From assembly GCA_017577615.1 (NCBI GenBank), contig PKRE01000004.1, positions 124,001 through 188,000 on the forward strand: a DNA stretch of 64,000 nt, written 5' to 3'. This document shows positions 8,545 through 19,908 of this stretch, one piece after another. Numbering within the stretch: position 1 is the first letter of the stretch; every line of letters starts with the position of its first letter. The position numbers and the translations under genes are program-made. Under the pieces are notes generated by a model. That model did no database searches. It was given only the letters and a program-made list of their open reading frames with translations, and was not told the origin of the DNA. This DNA comes from Gammaproteobacteria bacterium. GTDB taxonomy: Bacteria; Pseudomonadota; Gammaproteobacteria; Steroidobacterales; Steroidobacteraceae.

Positions 8545-9429
8545 ATGTCCATCGGGTCATCGGCTAGGTCTTCCGGGCTCGAAGCGAGCGGCTATCCGAT
8601 ACTGGGGGACGCTGAATTCGACTTCATCAGACACGTCGTACGCGCAAACGCCGGTATCGCGCTTGGTCCCAACAAGCGTCAGCTCGTGCAAAGCCGCGTG
8701 GCGCGCCGTTTGCGCGAGCTTGGCATGAGCTCCTTCGAAGAGTATTGCCAGCACGTCCGCGAATCGGGGCCCGAGGAGCTCGTCGCTCTCATCAATGCGC
8801 TGACGACGAACGTCACGTCGTTCTTTCGCGAGAACCATCACTTCGAGGCGCTCGCGAGCACGATGCTGCCGGAGGCGATGGCGCGCAACGCGGCGTCGCG
8901 GCGCATTCGCATATGGTCGGCCGGCTGCTCGACGGGCGAAGAGGCGTATTGCATCGCCATGGTCGCGGCCGAGGTGATGCCGCTGACGCCGCGATGGGAC
9001 TTGAAGATTCTCGCGACCGATATCGACAGCAATGTGATCGAGCAGGCCGAGCGCGGCATCTATCCGCTGGAAAGGGTGGCAACGATCCCGCAGTCGCGGC
9101 TGCGTCGGTTCTTCCGCCGCGGTACCGGGCCCGAAGCCGGCTATGTGCGGGTGCGCCCTGAGGTGGCGCAGCTCGTGACCTTCAGGACGCTCAATCTCTT
9201 GGCCGAATGGCCCATGCGTGGACCGTTCGATGTGATCTTTTGTCGCAATGTCATGATCTACTTCGAGCAGCGAACCCGCGAGCGGCTGATCGAACGCTTC
9301 GCGCAGATTCTCGCCCCAGGCGGCTATCTCTGCATCGGTCATTCCGAGTCTATCCACGGCCTGTCCAGTCCGTTCAAGTCGGTTGGCCAAACGATTTATC
9401 AGCGCGTCGGAGAGCCACGTGTACGCTAG
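8545..9429 (+). CDS. cheR: Chemoreceptor glutamate methyltransferase CheR
   Basis: 294 residues. N-terminal helical CheR_N domain (roughly 25-90) followed by the SAM-dependent methyltransferase domain with IRIWSAGCSTGEEAY (the GxSxGEE SAM loop), ATDIDSNVIEQA, and FDVIFCRNVMIYF. It methylates receptor glutamates using S-adenosylmethionine. The first 25 residues are Ser/Gly-rich and weakly conserved, so the true start could be later. The cheD start lies inside its last codons. Confidence 0.94.
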   Translation: MSIGSSARSSGLEASGYPILGDAEFDFIRHVVRANAGIALGPNKRQLVQSRVARRLRELGMSSFEEYCQHVRESGPEELVALINALTTNVTSFFRENHHFEALASTMLPEAMARNAASRRIRIWSAGCSTGEEAYCIAMVAAEVMPLTPRWDLKILATDIDSNVIEQAERGIYPLERVATIPQSRLRRFFRRGTGPEAGYVRVRPEVAQLVTFRTLNLLAEWPMRGPFDVIFCRNVMIYFEQRTRERLIERFAQILAPGGYLCIGHSESIHGLSSPFKSVGQTIYQRVGEPRVR

Positions 9430-10048
9430 AAAGGGCGAGCTGCAAAGTTCGGCGCAGAGGGGCGACGGTTTGCGCCGCTATCGCGATCGAACGGGCAAGG
9501 TGATCGTCAAGCTTCTCCCGGGAGATTTCTACGTGACGCGCGAGGACGAAGTGCTCGACACCGTCCTCGGCTCGTGTGTGTCCGCGTGCATCCGTAATCC
9601 GCGACTTCGCATCGGCGGCATGAATCATTTCATGCTGCCTCGCCCGAGCGGCCATGGTGAGGACACTTGGGAGAACATCGCAGGCCGCGCGACGCGTTAC
9701 GGCAGCGCTTCGATGGAGCAGCTGATCAACAAGATTCTCGCCGCTGGCGGCACACGAGCGGACTTGGAAGTGAAGATCTTCGGCGGCGCGCGGGTCCTTG
9801 CCGGCCTCTCTGATATCGGACGGCACAACGTAGCTTTCGTGCGTGAATACCTCAGGCAGGAAGGTTTGCGCGTCGTCTCGGAGGATGTCGGCGCCGATTG
9901 CCCGCGCCACATCCAGTACTTTCCAATGACCGGCCGTGCGCGCGTTCGTCATCTGCGCCCACGTGCAGACGTCGTAACGCAAGAGCAACAGTTCCTCAAG
10001 CGCATCGAGCAGGCGCCGGTCGCAGGCGAAATCGACTTGTTCTTGTGA
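9419..10048 (+). CDS. cheD: Chemoreceptor glutamine deamidase CheD
   Basis: About 209 residues from a GTG at 9419 that overlaps the end of cheR; GGAGA lies a few nt upstream. A TTG further upstream is less likely. CheD signature: the catalytic Cys in LGSCVSACI, followed by GGMNHFMLP (catalytic His), [16 protein letters not shown] and KIFGGARVL. CheD deamidates receptor glutamines and can bind CheC/CheY; no cheC is present here. Confidence 0.93.
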   Translation: MYARKGELQSSAQRGDGLRRYRDRTGKVIVKLLPGDFYVTREDEVLDTVLGSCVSACIRNPRLRIGGMNHFMLPRPSGHGEDTWENIAGRATRYGSASMEQLINKILAAGGTRADLEVKIFGGARVLAGLSDIGRHNVAFVREYLRQEGLRVVSEDVGADCPRHIQYFPMTGRARVRHLRPRADVVTQEQQFLKRIEQAPVAGEIDLFL

Positions 10049-10053
10049 GTGAC

Positions 10054-11157
10054 ATGGCAATAAGAGTTCTCATTGTCGATGATTCGGCGCTCGTTCGTAA
10101 GCTCCTGACCGAAATGCTGAGTCGTGATCGGGAGATACAAGTGGTTGGCACGGCGGCCGACCCTTACGTTGCGCGAGAGAAGATCAAACAGCTCAATCCG
10201 GACGTCATCACATTGGATGTCGAGATGCCGCGCATGGACGGGCTGACGTTTCTCGAGAATCTCATGCGCTTGCGTCCCATGCCGGTCGTGATGGTGTCCT
10301 CACTCACACAACGCGGAGCAGACGTCACGCTGAGAGCGCTCGAGCTCGGTGCGGTGGATTTCGTTGCCAAGCCGAGAGTCGACATTGCCGGAACGCTCAC
10401 CGACTACGCGGACGAGCTGATTGCAAAAGTCAAAGCGGCAGCAAGCGCGCGTGTCAGCTCGCGCGTTGTGCTGCCGAGACCATCGTTGTCGCAAGTCGAC
10501 CCGGCTCGCAGCGCCGATGCCGTGCTGCCGCCGGTGGCGCGGCCGCGCGTGTTCCATACGACCGAGCACATCATTGCGATCGGTGCATCCACTGGCGGAA
10601 CGGAGGCGATCCGCGAGCTGCTCATGGCATTGCCTGCAAACGCGCCGGCCGTGGTCATTTCCCAGCACATCCCAGCGGCGTTCAGCCGCGCATTCGCCGA
10701 ACGGATCAATCAGTGCGTAGCCATGTCCGTGTGCGAGGCGGCCGACGGGCAATACATTTTGCCTGGGCACGCGTACATTGCGCCGGGTGATCGGCACTTG
10801 CTGGTCGAACGCGACGGCGCTCGTTATCGATGCCGCTTGAGCGACGGCCCACGTGTGAACCGGCATCGTCCGAGCGTGGACGTCATGTTCCGCTCCGTGG
10901 CGCAGAACGTCGGCCCCAATGCCATTGGCGTCCTGTTGACTGGCATGGGCGACGACGGGGCACGCGGCTTGTTGGAGATGATGAAAGCAGGGGCGCATAC
11001 GATTGCACAAGACGAAGCGACCAGCGTGGTATGGGGCATGCCAGGCTCGGCTGTACGCCTCGGTGCTGCGCAGCAGGTGCTGCCGCTGCATCACATTCCC
11101 GAGGAGCTCATGCATCGTGCCCGAGAGCGGTCGGCGGGCAGGGTGGCGAACGGCTAG
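10054..11157 (+). CDS. cheB: Receptor methylesterase/deamidase CheB
   Basis: 367 residues. N-terminal receiver ([10 protein letters not shown]; phospho-acceptor Asp55 in [16 protein letters not shown] for the Lys), a linker, then the methylesterase domain with the catalytic Ser in GASTGGTEA, the His in SQHIPAAFS and the Asp in [10 protein letters not shown]. The ATG at 10054 follows the cheD stop by 5 nt. It removes methyl groups added by CheR. Last gene of the core che operon. Confidence 0.95.
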   Translation: MAIRVLIVDDSALVRKLLTEMLSRDREIQVVGTAADPYVAREKIKQLNPDVITLDVEMPRMDGLTFLENLMRLRPMPVVMVSSLTQRGADVTLRALELGAVDFVAKPRVDIAGTLTDYADELIAKVKAAASARVSSRVVLPRPSLSQVDPARSADAVLPPVARPRVFHTTEHIIAIGASTGGTEAIRELLMALPANAPAVVISQHIPAAFSRAFAERINQCVAMSVCEAADGQYILPGHAYIAPGDRHLLVERDGARYRCRLSDGPRVNRHRPSVDVMFRSVAQNVGPNAIGVLLTGMGDDGARGLLEMMKAGAHTIAQDEATSVVWGMPGSAVRLGAAQQVLPLHHIPEELMHRARERSAGRVANG

Positions 11158-11334
11158 ACGGACATGCGAGCACGTGACCTGCGATGTCACTTTCGGAATT
11201 GATAACAGCGACGTATGTCGTGAGTCGCAAGCTCGCTATGCTTCGCGCGCCTGGGACGGGGCACCGCTCGGAGCATGAGCCCTGAGCGGCCACAGCAGGA
11301 TGGACGTCGAGCGACTTCAGCCTTGGTTTAAGGT

Positions 11335-11342
11335 GCCGATAT
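11335..11342 (+). promoter_or_regulatory. Candidate sigma-28 -10 element before the HDOD gene
   Basis: GCCGATAT at 11335-11342 lies within GGTGCCGATATCA, a 13-base match to the sequence at the strong FliA promoter at 3158-3170. The -35 position (11316-11319) reads TTCA rather than TAAA, so the match is half-complete. If used, the transcript would start almost at the ATG at 11350. Confidence 0.35.
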
Positions 11343-11349
11343 CATCGAT

Positions 11350-12252
11350 ATGACTCAAGATCACACGGCTCAGGCGGCGATCGATGCCTCCACGAGCGAG
11401 CCGTCGGAGACATCGAGCGCGTTCGCTTTCGTGACGGAGCTCGCGCAAGAGGTCTCGCGCGGGCGCGTGGAGCTGCCGTCTTTTCCGGATGTCGTCGTCC
11501 GGGTGCGCAAAGCCCTGGCCGACGAGGACGTTTCGAACGAGCAGATCGCTCGCATCGTCGGCTCTGATGCAGGGCTTGCCGCACGGGTCTTCGCACTGGC
11601 GAACTCTGCCGCCATGAATCGCGGCGGTCGCACGATCACGGATCTCAAGACCGCCGTGAACCGTATCGGTCATAACAATGTGCGGACAGCCGCCGTGGCG
11701 TTCGCAATTGCGCAGCTGCGTCGCGCCGCCGAGCTGCGCCACATCGCCAAGGAGCTCGAGGGACTTTGGCACGAAGCAACGCTGGTGGCAGCGCTCGCCT
11801 ACGCGCTCGCTTCACGCGCGCGAGGCATCAACGCGGACGAGGCCATGCTGGCTGGTCTGCTGCACAACGTAGGCAAGATATACATTCTCGCGCGTGCACA
11901 TCGTCACCCGACGCTGTTCCAAGATGCCGCTGCGATGGGTCAGATCACGCGCGATTGGCACGCGAACATCGGCAAGGCTATCGTGGAGAACTGGGGCTTC
12001 CCGGAGCACATCTCCGAAGCGGTCGGTGAGCACGAGAACATCGATCGGCTGGTCGGTCACCCGGATCTCACAGATATCCTGACGGTCGCGGTCATGATGT
12101 CGAGCTTCGTCGGCCATGAGGCGGATCTCGAGCTCAACATGCAAGGCGTCAAAGCATTCTGGCGGCTCGAGCTCGACAACGAGAAATGCGTGCACGTCAT
12201 GCGCGACTGTGCCGAAGAGATCGCTGCACTACGGTCGGCGCTCGGAGACTGA
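11350..12252 (+). CDS. HDOD-domain signalling protein
   Basis: 300 residues. The HDOD fold is recognisable from LPSFPDVVVRVRKALADEDVSNEQIARIVGSDAGLAARVFALANSA, where a single residue class (start/end/IARIV) matches the family, then the HD-like segment AGLLHNVGKIYILA (Asn where true HD enzymes have Asp). HDOD proteins lack phosphodiesterase metal ligands and act as protein-interaction modules; several modulate motility or c-di-GMP signalling in Xanthomonas and Pseudomonas. Its position after cheB suggests a link to motility. No convincing Shine-Dalgarno precedes the ATG. Confidence 0.85.
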   Translation: MTQDHTAQAAIDASTSEPSETSSAFAFVTELAQEVSRGRVELPSFPDVVVRVRKALADEDVSNEQIARIVGSDAGLAARVFALANSAAMNRGGRTITDLKTAVNRIGHNNVRTAAVAFAIAQLRRAAELRHIAKELEGLWHEATLVAALAYALASRARGINADEAMLAGLLHNVGKIYILARAHRHPTLFQDAAAMGQITRDWHANIGKAIVENWGFPEHISEAVGEHENIDRLVGHPDLTDILTVAVMMSSFVGHEADLELNMQGVKAFWRLELDNEKCVHVMRDCAEEIAALRSALGD

Positions 12253-12523
12253 CGAGAGGTGCGGCGTCGGTCAGCCCCGCAGGCGCAAGACTGTCCAGTC
12301 GCGACGGCTTGAGAGCCACGCTTCGCTCCACGCGTGGCGTCGCCATCCGTTCAGCACACAGAATCCAAACAGCGACCGGCACGGGCCACTCAGGGTTTTC
12401 CTCATCGCTGTCCGCGTATTGGACGTAGGAACGTTTGCTTGCACCGGCACGTACTAGGCTAGGGCCAGCCGTGTTGCCTGTCGATGCCAGCGTGCCAACC
12501 TAGGATCGAATCCCCTCCAACGC

Positions 12524-14227
12524 ATGCCAGAGACCATACTCGTCGCAGAAGATGATCCCGAGGCGCGGGCGCTCCTGACTCAGTGGCTGAGCTCGCATTA
12601 TCGCGTCCTCGAGGCAGCCGACGGGGTGGAAGCGCTCGACATCCTGCATCGCGAAGTGCCCGACCTGATCATCACCGATATCGTGATGCCGCGCATGGAT
12701 GGGTACGAGCTCGTCCGCCGCGCTCGTCAGAATGAGCGGACGCGTCAGGTGCCGATCATTTTCTGCTCGGCGTGCTACCACGAGCGGGAGGTACGCGAGA
12801 TGGGGCACACGCTGGGCGTGGGTCATACGCTCGGAAAGCCCTATGACTGGGACACCGTGCAGAAGACGGTGGCAGAGGTGCTCGCGCTGCGAGCTGCGGC
12901 GATCGCTGCGCCGGGACAGCGAGCAGTGCGCCGCGCGCAAGCCGAGCGATTGCTGCGCGAGGCGCAAGAGCGCCTCAATGCGATGGTGGCGTTCAGCTGC
13001 AAGCTCTTTTCACAGAAGGACAAGCGCAGCATGGCGCTCTACGCGTGTGATGCAGCTCGCGAAATCCTACTCGCACAATGCGCAGAGGTGTTCTTGAGCG
13101 AGGACGATCACGGCGAAGCGACGGTCGCCGGCGGCCTCGCCGAGGCAGATGTGGCGCGCTTGTTCTCGGCGGAGCCGTATCGACAGCTCTGTGCACAGGT
13201 CCAAAGTGGTGGAGCCATTCGCTTCCCGGAGACGGACAGTGCAGCACAGGTCGACGCATCACGACTGGCACCCGGCGATTTCGCATCCATGTTAGGCGTG
13301 CCGATCGCCTCGGCTTCGCGCCAGTATGGGCACATTTGCGTGCTGAATCGCATCGGCCGGGCTACGTTCACTGAGGAGGACCTCGACATTGCCCGTGCGA
13401 TTGCGGCGCAACTCGCTGTCGCTTACGAGAGCGTGCTGTGCCGCCGCGAGCTCGAGTCCGAGATAGCACGCCGATCCATCATGGAAGAGGAGGTACGGCG
13501 CTTGAATCGCGATCTCGAGGCACGTGTCGCTGAGCGGACGGCCGAGCTCGAGCTCGCGAACCGCGAGCTCGAGACCTTCTCGTACTCGGTCGCGCACGAC
13601 TTGCGAGCGCCACTGCGGCTGATCGATGCGCAGGTTCAGATGCTGCTCGAGGGCGGCATGGGCCAGCTGCCGCGAGCGGTCGTGGTGCAGCTCGAGCAGG
13701 TACGCCGCGGCGCCGAGCACATGAGCGCGCTCATCGACGGATTGCTCTCACTCGCGAAGGTGCGCCACGTGGAGATGCACAAGCGATCCGTGCCGTTCGA
13801 TGCTCTAGTCAGCCGCGCCATCGGCATACTCTCGAACGATGCGCAAGGGCGCGCTGTCGAGTGGCGAGTGCATCCTCTACCAGTGGTCGAGTGCGATGAG
13901 GAGATGATGCTCCAGGTGTGTCTGAACGTGATCGGTAACGCCTTGAAGTACACTCGTCCGCGCGCGCCGGCGATCATCGAGATCGGTTTCGAAAGGACGC
14001 CGGAGCCTCATATATATGTGCGCGACAACGGGGTGGGGTTCGACATGCGTTACGCCTCGAAGCTGTTCGCGCCTTTCCAACGTCTACACCGGCAGGATGA
14101 GTTCGAAGGCACCGGCGTCGGGCTCGCAACGGTCAGCCGCATCCTCGAGCGCCACGGCGGCCGGATCTGGGCCGAGGCGACGCTCGGCAAGGGTGCAGTC
14201 TTTAGGTTTTCGTTGCCTGGGATGTAG
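12524..14227 (+). CDS. Hybrid response regulator / GAF / histidine kinase
   Basis: 567 residues. Receiver domain first (VAEDD at 7-11, phospho-acceptor Asp52 in TDIVMPRMDG), then a coiled segment, a GAF-like domain (about 155-300, including FASMLGVPIASASRQYGHICVL), a coiled coil with repeated RELE heptads, HisKA with His358 in YSVAHDLRAPLRL, and a HATPase (NVIGNALKYT; VRDNGVGFD; GVGLATVSRI). It has no membrane segment, so it is cytoplasmic. The kinase half closely resembles the membrane kinase at 54572-55636. The cognate output is unknown. It is separated from the HDOD gene by 271 nt without a gene. Confidence 0.88.
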   Translation: MPETILVAEDDPEARALLTQWLSSHYRVLEAADGVEALDILHREVPDLIITDIVMPRMDGYELVRRARQNERTRQVPIIFCSACYHEREVREMGHTLGVGHTLGKPYDWDTVQKTVAEVLALRAAAIAAPGQRAVRRAQAERLLREAQERLNAMVAFSCKLFSQKDKRSMALYACDAAREILLAQCAEVFLSEDDHGEATVAGGLAEADVARLFSAEPYRQLCAQVQSGGAIRFPETDSAAQVDASRLAPGDFASMLGVPIASASRQYGHICVLNRIGRATFTEEDLDIARAIAAQLAVAYESVLCRRELESEIARRSIMEEEVRRLNRDLEARVAERTAELELANRELETFSYSVAHDLRAPLRLIDAQVQMLLEGGMGQLPRAVVVQLEQVRRGAEHMSALIDGLLSLAKVRHVEMHKRSVPFDALVSRAIGILSNDAQGRAVEWRVHPLPVVECDEEMMLQVCLNVIGNALKYTRPRAPAIIEIGFERTPEPHIYVRDNGVGFDMRYASKLFAPFQRLHRQDEFEGTGVGLATVSRILERHGGRIWAEATLGKGAVFRFSLPGM

Positions 14228-14279
14228 GAGCTTGGGACTGGAGGCTGGAGACTGGAGCTCCTGGCGCGAATGCGCGCCA
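14228..14279. repeat. GGCTGGAGACTGGAG repeat arm plus hairpin after the hybrid kinase
   Basis: Directly after the stop come GGGACTGGAGGCTGGAGACTGGAG units (14235-14258), the same heptad family as 31205-31239. A perfect 6-bp hairpin GGCGCG/CGCGCC with an AATG loop follows at 14263-14278. It is the left part of a roughly 360-bp gene-free stretch before leuS. Confidence 0.65.
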
Positions 14280-14321
14280 TGTTTCTAGCGCTTACAGCCT
14301 AGAGCCTGTTAGCTGCAGGTC

Positions 14322-14424
14322 CGCCGTCAGAACCTTGTTTCAGGACCGGCCGTGAATACATCCCTGTAGGCCTGCAACGAAAACGTCCCTGTTTTCGATG
14401 CTCCTGAAACAAGTCGTGACGGCG
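14322..14424. repeat. 103-bp cruciform element (nested inverted repeats)
   Basis: Outer arms: CGCCGTCA at 14322-14329 pairs with TGACGGCG at 14417-14424. CTTGTTTCAGGA at 14334-14345 pairs perfectly with TCCTGAAACAAG at 14402-14413. Inside, CGAAAAC / GTTTTCG (14378-14384 / 14391-14397) forms a second hairpin with a GTCCCT loop, and the sequence TACATCCCTGTAGG (14358-14371) is itself partly palindromic. No open reading frame. The design resembles REP/BIME-like dispersed elements with an ATACATCCCTGTAGGC core that I recall from other gammaproteobacteria; only one copy is in this window. Confidence 0.75.
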
Positions 14425-14429
14425 AACTT

Positions 14430-14530
14430 GTTGGGCGCGGGCTTGGGCGCACTGGGTGCTGGGCTCTGGCTACCAGCGCGTGTCACCCGCTAGCCTCGCT
14501 CTCCAGCCCCAGCCCCGCGCCCCATGTGGA
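14430..14530. repeat. GC-rich imperfect inverted repeat upstream of leuS
   Basis: A G-rich arm (GGGCGCGGGCTTGGGCGC, then GGGTGCTGGGCTCTGG) is followed by CCAGCGCGTGTCACCCGCTAGC and a C-rich arm (CTCCAGCCCCAGCCCCGCGCCCC). The central CAGCGCG...GCTAGC is shared with the copies at 27436-27453 and 28888-28905. No gene is seen between this and the leuS start. Confidence 0.6.
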
Positions 14531-14552
14531 CGCGGAGCGCCAGACTCATTAG

Positions 14553-17210
<2,658 letters not shown>

Positions 17211-17438
17211 GTCATAATAGCAGGCGGCATCGGGCCGGATGGCAGAGGAACGGCATCCGCAGGACAGCGGGCCAGCGCAGCCTTCCAGCGAGCGCCTGAC
17301 ATCCCGCAGTGGAGGCAGGGTAGCGCCACGGCTCAGGGATTTCCCTGCGTCTTCGACGTCGGTCTGTCTGATGATCCGACGATGTGGTTAGATGCACACT
17401 CGCAGGGGATTATGACGACTACTTAGAGGGGGGAACGG

Positions 17439-18473
17439 ATGAAGGCGGATGCGGTAGCGACTCGGATGTCGGTGCTCACGCGGGCGCTGCCGTCACGGAT
17501 CCTGCTCGTGGACGACAACGAGTTCGAGCTCGAGCGCATGGCCAGCCGGCTCGCGACGGCCGGCTTCGACGTCCACCAAGCGTGCAATGGGGCTGAAGCG
17601 CTGCGCCTTCTCGAGCAGTGCTGGTACCCGCTCATCATCACCGATTGGCAGATGCCTGTCATGGACGGGCTCGCCCTGTGCGAAGCCGTCCGCGCGCGCG
17701 GCGTGGACAGCTACATCATCATGCTGATGACGCGGGATGCGACCGCGGATTATCAGCGCGGCTATGCGGCTGGTGTCGACGACTACCTGGCCAAGCACGT
17801 CTCCGACGCCGAGATCTTTTCGCGTATCAACACTGCATTCAATACGCTCGCGCTGCGTCGCTCTCTGCAGGACGCTCGTGCCGCGTTGGATCGTGCCGAC
17901 ACGATCGATGCTGAGTCCGGCGCGTACACGGCGACCGAGTTGAACAGGAGGCTGCAGTCGGAGCTTTGCCGCGCCGAACGCTACGACCGTCCTCTGTCGA
18001 TGGTCACGGTGGGTGTGGAGCTTTCAGGCACTGATCGCCAGCGTCGGATCGAGCTCGCGCGCGAGATTGCCCGGACGCTCGAGAACGTCGTTCGAGCGCA
18101 CATTGATTGGGTCGCGCGCTTACCGCCTAGAGCCGAGACAGGGGTGAGCTTCGCAGTGGTGTTGCCCGAAGCCAGTATCTCGGATGGCCCTGCGATCAAA
18201 GGGCGTCTGATGAATGCAGCCGCGAGGATCAACGGCGAGCATGCCGTTGCGCTCACGTTCGGGCTTGCGGCCCGCGAGCGCGGCCGAGAGAGCGGCTTGG
18301 AAGCCAGCGCCATGATCGACGTCGCCGAACATTGTCGTGCATGCAACGGCCGGGTCGGCAGCGCGCAGCTGGAGGCGGTTAGACATAGTGTCGCTTGCGG
18401 CGTCGGGATTGCATGTCGCCAGGGCTATGCCGTCGCCAGCGACTGTCCACTACGGGTGCGGGAAGGACAGTAG
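17439..18473 (+). CDS. Response regulator with degenerate GGDEF domain
   Basis: 344 residues. Receiver: LLVDDN at 22-27, phospho-acceptor Asp69 in IITDWQMPVMDG. The C-terminal half keeps the diguanylate cyclase fold (DAESGAYTATELNRRLQSELCRAERYDRPLSMVTVGVE) but the active-site region reads VARLPPRAETGVSFAVVLPEAS, with no GGDEF/GGEEF and no RxxD I-site nearby. It therefore should not make c-di-GMP; it may act through protein contacts. GAGGGGGGA precedes the ATG. It sits between leuS and lptE, an unusual insertion. Confidence 0.82.
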   Translation: MKADAVATRMSVLTRALPSRILLVDDNEFELERMASRLATAGFDVHQACNGAEALRLLEQCWYPLIITDWQMPVMDGLALCEAVRARGVDSYIIMLMTRDATADYQRGYAAGVDDYLAKHVSDAEIFSRINTAFNTLALRRSLQDARAALDRADTIDAESGAYTATELNRRLQSELCRAERYDRPLSMVTVGVELSGTDRQRRIELAREIARTLENVVRAHIDWVARLPPRAETGVSFAVVLPEASISDGPAIKGRLMNAAARINGEHAVALTFGLAARERGRESGLEASAMIDVAEHCRACNGRVGSAQLEAVRHSVACGVGIACRQGYAVASDCPLRVREGQ

Positions 18474-18612
18474 CTTGGGCTCGGGGGCGGGGCTCGGGCG
18501 CGGGGTTTGGTAGGCGCGCAGATGTGGAGTCGCTCCAACGAAAAGGCTGCTGGGCGCTGGGCTCGCTCCTAATGCCGCCAGCCCCCAGCCGCGCGCCCCG
18601 AGCCCAACAGGT
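18474..18612. repeat. GC-rich imperfect inverted repeat before lptE
   Basis: G-rich arm at about 18478-18506 (GGGCTCGGGGGCGGGGCTCGGG) and C-rich arm at about 18580-18605 (CCCCCAGCCGCGCGCCCCGAGCCC). The outer GGGCTCGGG/CCCGAGCCC pairs. It fills the whole gap between the response regulator and lptE and belongs to the same family as 28842-28917. Confidence 0.65.
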
Positions 18613-18622
18613 AGAATGAAGC

Positions 18623-19114
18623 ATGCGCTGCCGTTTCCTATCGAGTCTATTGCTCTCTGTTGTGCTCGCCAGCCTCGTCGGCTGCGGATGGCATCTGCAG
18701 GGACGGCCTCGCTTGTCCGAAGCGATGGCGGTGACGTACATCGACACGGACGATCGTTACACGGACTTCAACCGCGCGTTGCGCGAGGCGCTGCGGGCTT
18801 CCGGTGCGATCCTGGCGCAGGATCGACGCGATGCGACTGCGATCGTGCGCGTCCACGAGGATACCAGTGGTCAGCGTGTGCTCGCGGTGTCGGCGCACAA
18901 CACGCCGGTAGAGTACGAAGTGTTCTACATCGTCGAATACTCCGTCGCGAACCAAAGTGAGCAGCTGATCGAGCCGCAGCGGATCGAGCTCACCCGCGAG
19001 TACACCTACGATCAAGCGGCCGTGCTCGCCAAGCAGAAGGAACAAGCGATCTTGCGCGAGGCGCTGGCGCGCGATCTGGCCGCGCTGGTGGTCCGTCGTC
19101 TGAGCGCGCTTTGA
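18623..19114 (+). CDS. lptE: LPS-assembly lipoprotein LptE
   Basis: 163 residues. Lipoprotein signal with lipobox LVGC (lipidated Cys21) followed by GWHLQG, the usual start of mature LptE. A beta-rich LptE/RlpB domain follows (AVTYIDTDDRYTDFNRALREALRASG; later VEYEVFYIVEYSVANQ). LptE plugs the LptD barrel in the outer membrane and helps insert lipopolysaccharide. Normally it lies next to holA, but here holA is about 15 kb away. Confidence 0.93.
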   Translation: MRCRFLSSLLLSVVLASLVGCGWHLQGRPRLSEAMAVTYIDTDDRYTDFNRALREALRASGAILAQDRRDATAIVRVHEDTSGQRVLAVSAHNTPVEYEVFYIVEYSVANQSEQLIEPQRIELTREYTYDQAAVLAKQKEQAILREALARDLAALVVRRLSAL

Positions 19115-19214
19115 AGACCCCCAAGCGAAAAGCACCCGTAGATCTCGGACTCGGCCGTTGCAGCCACGCCGTTTGCTGCGGGCTGCCCGGCTGCGTCGAC
19201 GACCCTGATCAGCC

Positions 19215-19820
19215 GTGAGGTTCCGTCGCCGGTCACAGGTATCTGCGCTCGAGGCAAGCACGGCGGGCACGGAAGCTGGAGAACGAATCCATCAACAGCG
19301 GAGCGACGCGACATTCGAGATGAGACAAGCTCATGACGTCCTGCGTGCAGGTCAATTGCCGAGGCAAGTGATCGACGAGCTGCTCGCCAAGTACTCGCTG
19401 CGCAGCTGCGAGCAACCACTTGGTGAACCGATCCGGGGCTCGTACTGGGGCGATTGCGAAGCGGGACTGATCCTCGACCAAGTCTATTGGCGCGCCGACA
19501 CGCCCATTCATTCCATTCTCCATGAGACCGCTCATGTCGTTTGCATGGATGGGCAACGGAGGCGCACGCTCTTTCGCGATGCCGGCGGTGATTTCGCCGA
19601 AGAGAACGCGGTTTGCTATCTGCAGATTCTCTTGGCGGACGAGCTCCACGGTGTTGGCCGTGACCGCATGTGGCGCGACATGGATGCCTGGGGCTATACG
19701 TTTCGACTCGGTTCCGCACGAGCTTGGTTCGAGCATGACGCCGACGACGCACGTGCGTGGCTGGTCCATCACGGACTCATCGATGCAGCAGGCGCAGTGA
19801 CTTGGCGGCTGCGGGAGTAA
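19215..19820 (+). CDS. Uncharacterised protein with HExxH zinc-protease-like motif
   Basis: Up to 201 residues from a GTG; an ATG at 19320 would give 166. I do not recognise a characterised family. Visible features: HSILHETAHVVC (His103, Glu104, His107 counting from the GTG), followed about 22 residues later by DFAEENAVCYLQ, which could supply the third Glu ligand of a gluzincin-type zinc site. No signal peptide is convincing, so it is probably cytoplasmic. No good ribosome binding site before either start. A metallopeptidase function is inferred from motif only. It is the first gene of the accessory block between lptE and holA. Confidence 0.65.
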   Translation: MRFRRRSQVSALEASTAGTEAGERIHQQRSDATFEMRQAHDVLRAGQLPRQVIDELLAKYSLRSCEQPLGEPIRGSYWGDCEAGLILDQVYWRADTPIHSILHETAHVVCMDGQRRRTLFRDAGGDFAEENAVCYLQILLADELHGVGRDRMWRDMDAWGYTFRLGSARAWFEHDADDARAWLVHHGLIDAAGAVTWRLRE

Positions 19821-19908
19821 GCTTTGTAAAAGAACGCGACGGATGCACAGTCACGCGTGTGACGCTACTCTTTGTGCCGCAGTTCGCTCGTGTTTCACGG
19901 GATAGCAC

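Noticed and set aside
12300-12340. GCCACGC..GCGTGGC hairpin after HDOD
   Set aside because: Short stem with no U tract; not enough for a terminator call.
17211-17438. Short reading frame from 17239
   Set aside because: About 50 residues with no motif, ribosome binding site or neighbour link.
19115-19214. Possible leader or small gene between lptE and the HETAH gene
   Set aside because: No signal or frame with support; kept as unannotated spacer.
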